NCBI RefSeq assembly: GCF_031119335.1
Contig: NZ_JAVHXT010000006.1
Span: 124,001-188,000 of the forward strand
Direction: 5' to 3'
DNA length: 64,000 nucleotides
From: Pedobacter sp.
GTDB lineage: Bacteria > Bacteroidota > Bacteroidia > Sphingobacteriales > Sphingobacteriaceae
Shown: piece by piece, positions 25,579 through 34,046 of the stretch
Position numbering within the stretch: position 1 is the first letter of the stretch
How the letters are laid out: each line of letters begins with the position of its first letter
Notes under the pieces: model-generated
Database searches by the model: none
Told to the model about the DNA's origin: nothing
Seen by the model: only the letters and a program-made list of their open reading frames with translations
Position numbers and translations under genes: made by a program

Positions 25579-26426
25579 AAATACATGCAATTATCTTGGC
25601 TTTAAACGAAGAGGATTTTATTATTCCTCAACTAGATACTTTGTATAACTTTTGTAGTAGAATATCTATTATAACTCAATATGATAGAGATTGGTATGCA
25701 AGTTTCGTCAAGCCTGACAACACTGCTAATCTCATTTTGAATTATCCAGATCCTCATGGTAAAATACACTTTACTGTTAGAAGGTTGCCAGATGAAGCAG
25801 CAGCGAGGAATATGGAAATGCTTTCGTTTAATGGAAAACCGTACAAAGGTACTATTTCCCATGGAAGGGCATTTAATGAAATTATTGATTTTCACGAAGC
25901 ACCAGATTACTTTTGGATAGTAGATGCAGATGAGATATATGATATACAAACTATTCCTAGCATACTAAAATATTTAGAACAGAAAAAACCTAGAGGAATG
26001 CGAGTTACTGGGTATAATTACGTTGAAAACTGGCACCAGCGGATTCCAAATAGTATTATAGATTTTACTCATTTCGGCTTCATCAAGCCAAACTTACTTT
26101 TTGAGCAACGCAGAACTATTTCATGGAATTTACAACGCTTATCTAAGTTATTCAAAATTTTGCGGTTACCAGATTTATCTGACAATATATACGGTTTTAT
26201 TAACTGCCCAAAAGAAGTTGGAGTATTTCATCATGCCTGCTGGATAGGAGATAAAGAACGCATATGGAATAAGTTCCAAAAATCCAGTCATTCCGAATCC
26301 AAAACATGGGATACTGAATCTGTAAAGGATTTCAAATTTGAGAATATTCCTTTTAATGAATTACCCACCAATATACAAAATGCCAATTGGCCTATAAACT
26401 TTATACATAAGCGTGAAAAAAACTAA
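25569..26426 (+). CDS. GT2-like glycosyltransferase, divergent
   Basis: The 285-residue protein opens like a GT-A enzyme (KIHAIILALNEEDFIIPQLDTL) and has the acidic metal site FWIVDADEIYD (about 116-126). The middle departs from ordinary GT2 proteins, lacking the VDDGSTD segment, and contains aromatic-rich FHHACWIGDKERIW near the end. It is probably a glycosyltransferase of the GT2 superfamily. It overlaps both neighbours (10 and 14 bp). Confidence 0.7.
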   Translation: MPLKIHAIILALNEEDFIIPQLDTLYNFCSRISIITQYDRDWYASFVKPDNTANLILNYPDPHGKIHFTVRRLPDEAAARNMEMLSFNGKPYKGTISHGRAFNEIIDFHEAPDYFWIVDADEIYDIQTIPSILKYLEQKKPRGMRVTGYNYVENWHQRIPNSIIDFTHFGFIKPNLLFEQRRTISWNLQRLSKLFKILRLPDLSDNIYGFINCPKEVGVFHHACWIGDKERIWNKFQKSSHSESKTWDTESVKDFKFENIPFNELPTNIQNANWPINFIHKREKN

Positions 26427-27561
26427 GATATTTGCTATAGTACCTTCAGGTTTTTGTTTTGGACTACAGTTTATTACCATTGATTTCTTCAGAAATTTTA
26501 CAAAAATAGACAGCCTATTTCTTCTTACTAAATGGAGCGATGGCATGTTTAAAAAATCACTAAACGAAAATTCGATCCCTTATACAGAAAGTTGGCTAGG
26601 TTTCATTTCCAAAAGTCTAAAAACCGAATATGTAAAAATGACAATACATGGCACTAGCAAACTTCCGCTATTGTATTATCATTTCCTCAGAACCTATTAT
26701 AGATTTAAACCAGAAGCGCTATATTTTGCCAATAGACAGGAGCTAATTCTTTTATATCCTGTACTTAAATTATTTGCAAAAGTCCCTGTTTTATGTCACC
26801 TCCATGATCCACCACCACCCACACCCTTTCAAAAAAGGTCGTTTAGATTTTATGACAAACTTGTAACGCATTATATTTCCATTTCTGATGACGTAAGGGA
26901 TAGAGCTTTGATGTTGGGTATGAATGCCTCAAAAATAACGACGATTCATAATGGTATAGAGATAAAGCAGACAGATTATGAAAATTTAATTTTTAGAGAG
27001 AAGTGGTCTGAGGAATCAATAATTATAGGAATTACTGGTCAAATGACGGAAACAAAAGGACATCTAGATCTACTCGAGGCTTTTATTTTAGCGAGAAAAA
27101 TTGATCAGAGACTGAAACTCCTAATAGGCAGTAAGCCGATAGAGCCACTGTATACAAAATTAAAAAAACGAATTGCGGAAGAAAACATCGCAGATTTTGT
27201 TCAATTTACTGGATGGTTAGACGAATCGAAAACCTTTTACGACAACATTGACATGCTAGTTTTAGCATCTAGGCATGACGAAGGATTCGGATTAGTTGTG
27301 GCAGAGGCAATGAGTTACAGAAAGGTTGTAATTGCTACAAAAAGCGGCGGTGCAAAAGAAATTATAATAAATAAAGAATCTGGTTTTCTAATAGAGAAAG
27401 GTGACATATCTGCCCTTAAAGACTGTATATTGCATGCGTCAGAAAACAATATGGATTTAGTTAGAAATAACGCTTACAACAGAATTGATAATCATTTCAA
27501 TATCAGCATCCAATCAAAAAAACTAGAAGATTTTATCATAAAATTTGCAAATAAATGTTAG
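26413..27561 (+). CDS. GT4 family glycosyltransferase
   Basis: The 382-residue GT-B protein shows LCHLHDPPPPTPFQ in the N-terminal domain, IIGITGQMTETKGHLDLLEAF and the retaining signature LASRHDEGFGLVVAEAMS (about 284-301) in the donor domain. It begins with GTG inside the end of the previous gene and overlaps the polymerase-like gene by 7 bp. It probably acts late in repeat-unit assembly. Confidence 0.87.
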   Translation: MKKTKIFAIVPSGFCFGLQFITIDFFRNFTKIDSLFLLTKWSDGMFKKSLNENSIPYTESWLGFISKSLKTEYVKMTIHGTSKLPLLYYHFLRTYYRFKPEALYFANRQELILLYPVLKLFAKVPVLCHLHDPPPPTPFQKRSFRFYDKLVTHYISISDDVRDRALMLGMNASKITTIHNGIEIKQTDYENLIFREKWSEESIIIGITGQMTETKGHLDLLEAFILARKIDQRLKLLIGSKPIEPLYTKLKKRIAEENIADFVQFTGWLDESKTFYDNIDMLVLASRHDEGFGLVVAEAMSYRKVVIATKSGGAKEIIINKESGFLIEKGDISALKDCILHASENNMDLVRNNAYNRIDNHFNISIQSKKLEDFIIKFANKC

Positions 27562-28856
27562 CGGCACAGGCAATTTTCACCCTAATTGCTATAACTGTTA
27601 TTTTGTATCGGAAGAATAGCCATAATGCTATATTATGGGGAATGTTGTTTCAATGGTTATCGATTAACATAAAAATTTTCTATGCCAGCTATTTAGGAGT
27701 AGATTTTTTAGAACTAGACATCCCTACACTATCGGTAGAGAATGCGATTATCCTTTCGAACATTGGAATTATAATCATGTCGATAGTAATAGCATTAATT
27801 ACAAGAAAAATAACATACACCACTTATCATAAAATAGATTGGCAAGTAGCAAAGAAGTCACATCATTTATACATCGCTTATAGTATAGCTTTTACTATAT
27901 TAAGTCCTTTAAAAGATATCACCATAATTACTCAGCTCTTCGTATACCTAGAGTTAATCAAATTCTCTATACTTTTCATTGCTTTAAACTATGTACGCAT
28001 TGGAAAACCTAATGAGGAAAATATATTTTACATTTTCCTCATCATTGAAATTATCATCTCGTTTACAGGGTATTTTGCCGACTTTAAAGATTACTTTTAC
28101 ATTTTATTACTTGTTCAATTATATAGACTTTTTACAGACAGAAAGGTTTATAAAGCAATTAAGTTATTTCCAATTGTGATACTGCTGTTATATTTAGGAG
28201 TGATATGGTCATCCATTAAAACGGAATATAGAACGTACCTCACTGAAGAAGGTGCAGAAATTAATACCCAGATTACCAGAACTGGAAATTCCTTGGGTAA
28301 ATTGTTAGAATTAGCTAACAATCTGAATGAAAAAACATTTGATGATGGACTTGATAAATTAATCAATCGTATTTCATATGTAGAATATTTTGGAGAGGTA
28401 ATTGATAACGTCCCGATAAACGTACCACATACAAATGGACAGAACCTCATTGAATCTACTATTTTCGCTTTTCAGCCTAGGATACTATTTCCAGGTAAAG
28501 CCATTACAAATGACAGTGAAAGAACAGCAAAATATGTCGGACGATTTATATCTGGCACTGAATCAAATACATCAATAAGTTTAGGATATATGGCAGATGG
28601 GTATATTGATTTTGGCTTTTATTATTTTTGGATTACTCCATTGCTAATTGGTATTATCATAGGAACATCATATTTATTACTATATAAACAAAGCCCGAAT
28701 AAAGTATGGTCTTTAGCAATAACTTTTCCATATTTTACTCTCTGCAACTTTTATGGAGCGGATAGCTTTAAAGTAATACCTCCACTGATCTATTATACTA
28801 TTGTCGCGATTATTTTCATTAAATATTTATTGCCGCGTATATCAAAATATAACTAA
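27555..28856 (+). CDS. Wzy-like O-antigen polymerase / multi-spanning membrane protein
   Basis: The 433-residue protein has roughly ten to twelve hydrophobic helices and a large hydrophilic loop at about residues 222-330 containing RTGNSLGKLLELANN and FAFQPRILFPGK. That layout is typical of Wzy polymerases, which join lipid-linked repeat units in the periplasm and are poorly conserved in sequence. It is the last gene of the AT-rich cassette. A Wzy-type protein beside a Wzm/Wzt exporter and without a visible Wzx flippase is an unusual combination. Similar Wzy-like proteins are also reported near exosortases in this group, and one is encoded 7 kb downstream. Confidence 0.7.
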   Translation: MLAAQAIFTLIAITVILYRKNSHNAILWGMLFQWLSINIKIFYASYLGVDFLELDIPTLSVENAIILSNIGIIIMSIVIALITRKITYTTYHKIDWQVAKKSHHLYIAYSIAFTILSPLKDITIITQLFVYLELIKFSILFIALNYVRIGKPNEENIFYIFLIIEIIISFTGYFADFKDYFYILLLVQLYRLFTDRKVYKAIKLFPIVILLLYLGVIWSSIKTEYRTYLTEEGAEINTQITRTGNSLGKLLELANNLNEKTFDDGLDKLINRISYVEYFGEVIDNVPINVPHTNGQNLIESTIFAFQPRILFPGKAITNDSERTAKYVGRFISGTESNTSISLGYMADGYIDFGFYYFWITPLLIGIIIGTSYLLLYKQSPNKVWSLAITFPYFTLCNFYGADSFKVIPPLIYYTIVAIIFIKYLLPRISKYN

Positions 28857-28905
28857 TAAAAGTAATTTTATTATTAAAAAACGTTAAGGTTATCTAACAA
28901 ATACT

Positions 28906-30615
28906 ATGAACACTATCATAAAAAAACAAAGAACCTACATCCCACAAAACCTAGAAATTAAATGGGAAAACTTATCCCCTATTTTCGAGGAATTACAAAA
29001 TAGAACAATCAATAGCGCTGCTGAATTGGAGCAATGGCTAAAAGATAAAAGCGAATTGGAGGCAGCACTAGAAGAAGATTTCGCTTGGCGCTATATTAAA
29101 ATGAGCTGCGATACGGCAAATGAACAATTGGTAACCGACTTTCAATATTTTGCTACAGAGATTGAACCGAAAATTGCACCACTTGCTAATGAATTGAATA
29201 AGAAATTAGTAGAAAACCCTTATGTAGATGAGTTAGATGAGCAGAAATATTTCGTTTACCTGCGTGGCGTTCGCAAGGCTTTGGAGTTGTTCAGGGAAGA
29301 AAACATTCCTTTGTTCACTGAATTACAGGTGAAACAACAAAAGTATCAAGGGATCACTGGTGCTATGAGTGTTACCATTAACGATCAGGAGTACACTTTA
29401 GAGCAAGCCAGTAATTTCTTGAAAGATACTGACCGCAACGTTCGTCAGCAGGCATGGGAAACGATCCAACAACGCCGATTGGTAGACAAAGACCAATTGA
29501 ACATCCTGTTTGATGAGTTGGTGAAACTACGTCACCAAGTAGCTTTGAACGCAGGTTTTGAGAATTATAGAGATTACATGTTCCAAGCTTTGGGCCGTTT
29601 TGATTATACCCCAAGAGACTGCTATAAATTTGCAGAAGCCATTGAACAGGAAATTGTACCAATCTTAAAGGAGCAAGCCGAAAAACGTCAACAAGCTTTA
29701 GGCTTGGCCGAATTGAAACCTTGGGATTTGGAAGTAAGCACGACGGGGAAACCGGCATTAAAACCTTTCCAAAATGGTGCAGATTTGATTGACAAGTCAA
29801 TTGCTTGTTTTAATCAGATCGATGCTGCTCTAGGCGAAAAATTGGCCATCATGAAAGCGAACAATCTTTTTGATGTAGAAAGCAGAATGGGCAAAGCTCC
29901 TGGAGGTTACAACTATCCACTGGCAGAAACGGGTGCACCTTTCATTTTCATGAACTCGGCCAATTCACTTCGTGATTTAACGACCATGGTGCATGAAGGT
30001 GGTCACGCCATTCATACCTTTTTAACGGCCAATTTAGAACTCAACGATTTCAAACACTGCCCTTCTGAAGTAGCAGAACTGGCTTCGATGAGCATGGAGC
30101 TGATTTCTATGGACCAATGGTCGGTGTATTTCGACAAGGAAGAAGATTTAATTAGAGCGAAAAAGGAACAGTTGGTTGATGTATTAAAAACTCTACCTTG
30201 GGTTGCGGTGATCGATCAATTCCAGCATTGGATCTATACAAATCCAGAACATAACGCTGCTGATAGAGAAGAGGCTTTTAAGCAAATCTATACCCGCTTT
30301 GGTGCAGGCTTTGCAGATTGGACGGATTTTGAACAGCAGTTTGGTAACGTTTGGCAAAAACAGTTGCACTTGTTCGAGGTTCCATTCTATTATATTGAAT
30401 ATGCAATTGCACAACTGGGCGCTATTGCAGTTTGGAAAAACTATAAAGAAAATCCTGAACAAGGATTACAACAATATTTGGATGCCTTGGCTTTGGGCTA
30501 TACTAAACCAATGAACGAGATCTACGAAACTGCAGGTATTAAGTTTGATTTCAGCGCAGAATATATCAAAGAGTTAGCAGGTTTTGTGAAGGAAGAATTG
30601 GAGAAATTGGGGTAA
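28906..30615 (+). CDS. M3 family oligoendopeptidase
   Basis: The 569-residue cytosolic metallopeptidase has the zinc site MVHEGGHAIH (H363, E364, H367) followed by CPSEVAELASMSMEL (about 385-399), which supplies the third ligand. This family (PepF/thimet-like) cleaves short peptides. No signal peptide is present. Base composition returns to normal here, and the gene has its own 49-bp upstream spacer, so it lies outside the polysaccharide cassette. Downstream lies a cluster of palindromic repeats. Confidence 0.93.
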   Translation: MNTIIKKQRTYIPQNLEIKWENLSPIFEELQNRTINSAAELEQWLKDKSELEAALEEDFAWRYIKMSCDTANEQLVTDFQYFATEIEPKIAPLANELNKKLVENPYVDELDEQKYFVYLRGVRKALELFREENIPLFTELQVKQQKYQGITGAMSVTINDQEYTLEQASNFLKDTDRNVRQQAWETIQQRRLVDKDQLNILFDELVKLRHQVALNAGFENYRDYMFQALGRFDYTPRDCYKFAEAIEQEIVPILKEQAEKRQQALGLAELKPWDLEVSTTGKPALKPFQNGADLIDKSIACFNQIDAALGEKLAIMKANNLFDVESRMGKAPGGYNYPLAETGAPFIFMNSANSLRDLTTMVHEGGHAIHTFLTANLELNDFKHCPSEVAELASMSMELISMDQWSVYFDKEEDLIRAKKEQLVDVLKTLPWVAVIDQFQHWIYTNPEHNAADREEAFKQIYTRFGAGFADWTDFEQQFGNVWQKQLHLFEVPFYYIEYAIAQLGAIAVWKNYKENPEQGLQQYLDALALGYTKPMNEIYETAGIKFDFSAEYIKELAGFVKEELEKLG

Positions 30616-30966
30616 AAGTAGCACGTCATTTCGATGAGGAGGCACGACGAAGAGAAATCTGTAAACTATTAGTACTGCAGTGCAAAATATACAGTATTAC
30701 CAATAAACTAACAGATCTCTCCTCGTTGCACATCGTCGAGATGACGGAGAAGCGGGAGGTTTGGACGACGGTCGAAAGGTCGCGTCATTCCTCCTTGCAC
30801 GTCATTCCGAACGCAGAGAGGAATCTGCAACCTAGTAGCACTAAAAAACATAACGCACTTCAAAAAAACTAACAGATTTAACTTCGTTGATTTTCAATTC
30901 TCCTTACGGTCGAGATGACGGGAAAAATGATCGTGTGGATGCAAAACAAGAAAAAAATCAACAAAA
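30616..30966. repeat. Two adjacent CGTCAT...ATGACG repeat elements
   Basis: Element A spans 30624-30746 and element B 30800-30920. Each starts CGTCATT and ends GAGATGACG, and each has long imperfect inverted arms (in A, the left arm reads to AAATCTGT and the right arm from ACAGATC). A partial third start occurs at 30783. They could fold as long stem-loops, and they look like non-autonomous mobile elements. No gene is present in this 351-bp stretch. Confidence 0.8.
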
Positions 30967-31266
30967 ATGCAGCGAGGCGGCTTCATCTACATCATGACCA
31001 ACAAAAATAAAACTACCTTATATGTTGGTGTCACTTCAGATCTCCGCAACCGAATTTACCAACATAAGGCACATTTACATCCAAACGCATTCACAGCAAA
31101 GTATAACTTAGATTGTTGTGTGTATTACGAAACGCTCTTCGGTATTGAAGAGGCCATTGTTAGAGAGAAGGAAATCAAAAAGTGGAGAAGGGAGAAAAAA
31201 CAGGAATTAATAAATCGATTAAATCCTCAATGGTTGGATTTATGGAATGAGATAAGTGAGTGGTGA
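30967..31266 (+). CDS. Single-domain GIY-YIG endonuclease-like protein
   Basis: The 99-residue protein is one GIY-YIG domain: FIYIMTNKNKTTLYVGVTSDLRNRIYQHK (in parts FIYIM at 6-10, YVGVT at 19-23, with the conserved Arg in DLRNR) and the metal-binding Glu in AIVREKEIKKW (about 60-70). Such small proteins are very common in Bacteroidota and have no firmly established function; related domains cut DNA in UvrC and homing endonucleases. The gene lies between two near-identical 121-bp repeat elements in the same orientation, which suggests it travels with or acts on them. Confidence 0.88.
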   Translation: MQRGGFIYIMTNKNKTTLYVGVTSDLRNRIYQHKAHLHPNAFTAKYNLDCCVYYETLFGIEEAIVREKEIKKWRREKKQELINRLNPQWLDLWNEISEW

Positions 31267-31320
31267 TGTGGAATAGTACATCATTCCGGATGTCCACTCC
31301 AGCACGTCATAAAAAGTGCA

Positions 31321-31441
31321 CGTCATTCCGAACGCAGAGAGGAATCTGCAACCTAGCAGCACCCGAAAAACATAAACCACTACCAAAAAACCAACAGATC
31401 TAACTTCGTTGATTTTCAATTCTCCCAAAGTCGAGATGACG
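31321..31441. repeat. CGTCAT...ATGACG repeat element, third copy
   Basis: This copy is the same length (121 bp) as element B at 30800-30920, matches its first 36 bases exactly and is roughly 85-90 percent identical overall by eye. Similarity continues for about 25 bp past the right end. It is in the same orientation as B, with the GIY-YIG gene between them. Confidence 0.85.
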
Positions 31442-32018
31442 GAAAATGAAAGGTTTGGATGACGGAAAACACAAGAGCACACCAAAGCCACATCAAAGCT
31501 AGGGTTCAAGTAGGGATAGAGTACTGTTAGTGTACTGTTAGTGTACTATGTTATGCTTGCATAGTATAAAATGAGAACTTAAATGTACTTAGATATCTTA
31601 TGCATGTAGTGAATAATACTTTTTTCAATTTAAAAAACATAACATCCTTATCTCTAAGTATTTAAAAAAATTAACCTCTTTTATTGTACACCCCGGTCTT
31701 CGACCACCCCTCTGAAAGAGGGGAATGGAGAGCGAAATTCCCCTCCTTTGGAGGGGTGCCTAAAAGGCGGGGTGGTTATTTTGATGTTGATTTTATTTTA
31801 TGATAATGCACTACGAGTATCTTATGAGGTTAATCAAAATCAACCAAATCTAAAATGAACTTATGTGTCTTAGGTGGTAAATAAAATCCTTTTATCGCAT
31901 TACGATACCCAATCGAGTTGGGTATGACGATAAAATTTAGGGGCTTCGATAAACTCAAAACAACAAGAAGTCTATTTATTTTTTTAAGTTTGAAACATCA
32001 TCAAACAAAACCTAGCAA
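31442..32018. other. Repeat-rich non-coding region
   Basis: No gene is seen. The stretch holds an 11-bp tandem GTACTGTTAGT repeat (31521-31542) running into a TACTATG/CATAGTA hairpin (31544-31566), a GC-rich palindromic element bounded by ACCACCCC and GGGGTGGT (31703-31776) with two inner hairpins, and a nested palindrome TTTTATCG...ATACCCAA/TTGGGTAT...CGATAAAA (31890-31935). Confidence 0.75.
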
Positions 32019-33962
32019 ATGCTAAACAACCTATTCAGAAAGAAATCAGTTAGCAAAATATTGGCCGATGCCCAAAAAGGCTATGGCGATCATGAAGCAT
32101 CACTTCATAAAACTTTAGGCGTAAGAGACCTTACAGCCTTCGGTATTGCCGCTATTATTGGCGCTGGAATTTTCAGCACCATTGGTAAAGCAAGTGCCGA
32201 TGGTGGTCCTGCGGTAATTTTCCTATTTATCTTTACTGCTATCGCTTGTAGTTTTGCGGCTTTCGCCTACGCAGAATTTGCGTCGATGGTACCTGTTTCT
32301 GGTAGCGCTTACACCTATTCTTACGTAGCATTTGGCGAGTTGGTGGCATGGATCATCGGCTGGTCGTTGATTATGGAATATGCCATTGGCAATATTACGG
32401 TAGCCATTTCCTGGTCCGATTATTTTACCGGATTGCTCTCCTCCATCAAGATCCCCGCATTAGGTATTAACGGTATCCATGTGCCAGATTGGGCGAGTAT
32501 GGATTACCTAAGCGCTTACAATGGCCATAAACATGCCGAAGCTTTGGTGAATGCAGGCAAAAGCATGGCAAACTTAGACGATGCAACTAGAATTGCAGCC
32601 AATGCTTGGAACACCGCACCGCAAATTGGAGGTTTCCATTTAGTAGCCGATCTTCCTGCCCTGGCTATCATCATCTTTATTACTTGGTTGGTGTATAGAG
32701 GGATGAAAGAATCTAGAAACGCCAGTAATGCCATGGTAGTGGTTAAGCTTGCCGTAATTTTATTGGTATTGGCGGTAGGTGTATTTTATGTAGATACCGA
32801 AAACTGGAACCCATTTGCACCTAACGGGATATCGGGTGTATTGAAAGGCGTTTCGGCGGTATTCTTTGCTTATATAGGTTTCGATGCCATTTCTACTACA
32901 GCAGAGGAATGTAAAAATCCACAACGAGATTTACCCAGAGGGATGATGTGGGCTATTATCATTTGTACCACGCTGTACATCGCCATTGCCCTGGTTTTAA
33001 CCGGTATTGTAAAATATAACACCTTAGCCGTTGGCGATCCTTTGGCTTACGTATTCGATGCCATCGATTTAAAATTAATGAGTGGCATTATTGCGGTGAG
33101 TGCCGTGTTCGCCATGGCATCTGTACTGTTGGTGTTCCAAATGGGTCAACCTCGTATCTGGATGAGCATGAGCCGTGATGGTTTATTACCTCCCGCTTTT
33201 TCTAAGATCCACCCTAAGTACAAAACGCCTTCATTTTCTACGGTAGTAGTGGGTTTTGTAGTCGCAGTGCCATCGTTGTTCATGAATTTAACTACCGTTA
33301 CCGATTTATGTTCTATTGGCACCTTATTCGCTTTCGTATTGGTTTGTGCCGGGGTTTTAGTACTTCAAAACAGGCCCGATGTGCAACGCGGTAAATTTAA
33401 GATCCCTTATGTAAATGCCAAGTTTGTGGCACCCCTATTACTAATTGGGGGCTTCATAATCGCCTTTACACAATTTAAGAAAGAAACCATGGCTTTTGTG
33501 ACCAACGAATCCAAAGTGATCAGCCCCGTTACCTTTGTCACTTCTTTGAATGCAGAGGAATTACAAACGGTGAAGCAAGAAATCAGTGCTAGTCCGGTGG
33601 TGTTACAAGGCAAACAGATTGATGCGGAAGCTTACCTAAGCAACCTAAAAACGGAGCAATATGAAAGCTTTATGGCTAAATCAGCCATTGGCGAACATAA
33701 GAAATATGAAAGTGGTTGGCATTTGTTCAAGCATAAAATCCCGATGTGGATATTTTTGATCATTTGTCTGATCATGACCTATTTATCCATCGTCAAAAAT
33801 TTATCCCTAATTCCAGTATTGGGACTAATCAGCTGTTTGTACATGATGTGCGAATTGGAACTGAGCAATTGGGTAGGCTTCGGTATTTGGCTAGCAGTCG
33901 GGCTTGTTGTTTACTTCTCGTATGGTTATAAGTACAGTAAGTTGTCAACCCCCAACCCCTAA
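32019..33962 (+). CDS. APC superfamily amino acid permease (YfnA/CAT-like)
   Basis: The 647-residue membrane protein begins with a cytosolic segment and the family signature DLTAFGIAAIIGAGIFSTIG (about 37-56) and has GLDA-like FIGFDAISTTAEECKNPQRDLP (in parts FDAIS and TAEE, near residues 288-296). Cationic amino acid transporters of this family have about fourteen helices. Two hydrophilic insertions are unusual: one at about residues 157-208 and one of about 70 residues (503-573) before the last helices. The final residues STPNP and the stop codon are encoded by a palindromic repeat. Substrate is not determinable. Confidence 0.92.
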   Translation: MLNNLFRKKSVSKILADAQKGYGDHEASLHKTLGVRDLTAFGIAAIIGAGIFSTIGKASADGGPAVIFLFIFTAIACSFAAFAYAEFASMVPVSGSAYTYSYVAFGELVAWIIGWSLIMEYAIGNITVAISWSDYFTGLLSSIKIPALGINGIHVPDWASMDYLSAYNGHKHAEALVNAGKSMANLDDATRIAANAWNTAPQIGGFHLVADLPALAIIIFITWLVYRGMKESRNASNAMVVVKLAVILLVLAVGVFYVDTENWNPFAPNGISGVLKGVSAVFFAYIGFDAISTTAEECKNPQRDLPRGMMWAIIICTTLYIAIALVLTGIVKYNTLAVGDPLAYVFDAIDLKLMSGIIAVSAVFAMASVLLVFQMGQPRIWMSMSRDGLLPPAFSKIHPKYKTPSFSTVVVGFVVAVPSLFMNLTTVTDLCSIGTLFAFVLVCAGVLVLQNRPDVQRGKFKIPYVNAKFVAPLLLIGGFIIAFTQFKKETMAFVTNESKVISPVTFVTSLNAEELQTVKQEISASPVVLQGKQIDAEAYLSNLKTEQYESFMAKSAIGEHKKYESGWHLFKHKIPMWIFLIICLIMTYLSIVKNLSLIPVLGLISCLYMMCELELSNWVGFGIWLAVGLVVYFSYGYKYSKLSTPNP

Positions 33963-34046
33963 AGGGGAGTATTTACACGAGTGAATAATAATTCCGCATT
34001 TTCTAAACATTATACTGTTTCCACCCTTCAGGGGGCTAAGGGGGTA
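33951..34046. repeat. Paired GC-rich palindromes between permease and glycosyltransferase
   Basis: CCCCTAAAGGGG (33956-33967) contains the permease stop codon. After about 55 bp comes ACCCTTCAGGGGGCTAAGGG (34023-34042), ending immediately before the glycosyltransferase ATG. The same order of motifs recurs at 38514-38592. Confidence 0.7.

Noticed and set aside
30624..31441. A complete insertion sequence around the GIY-YIG gene
   Set aside because: No transposase, no clear target-site duplication and the flanking elements are in direct orientation, so an ordinary IS is not supported.
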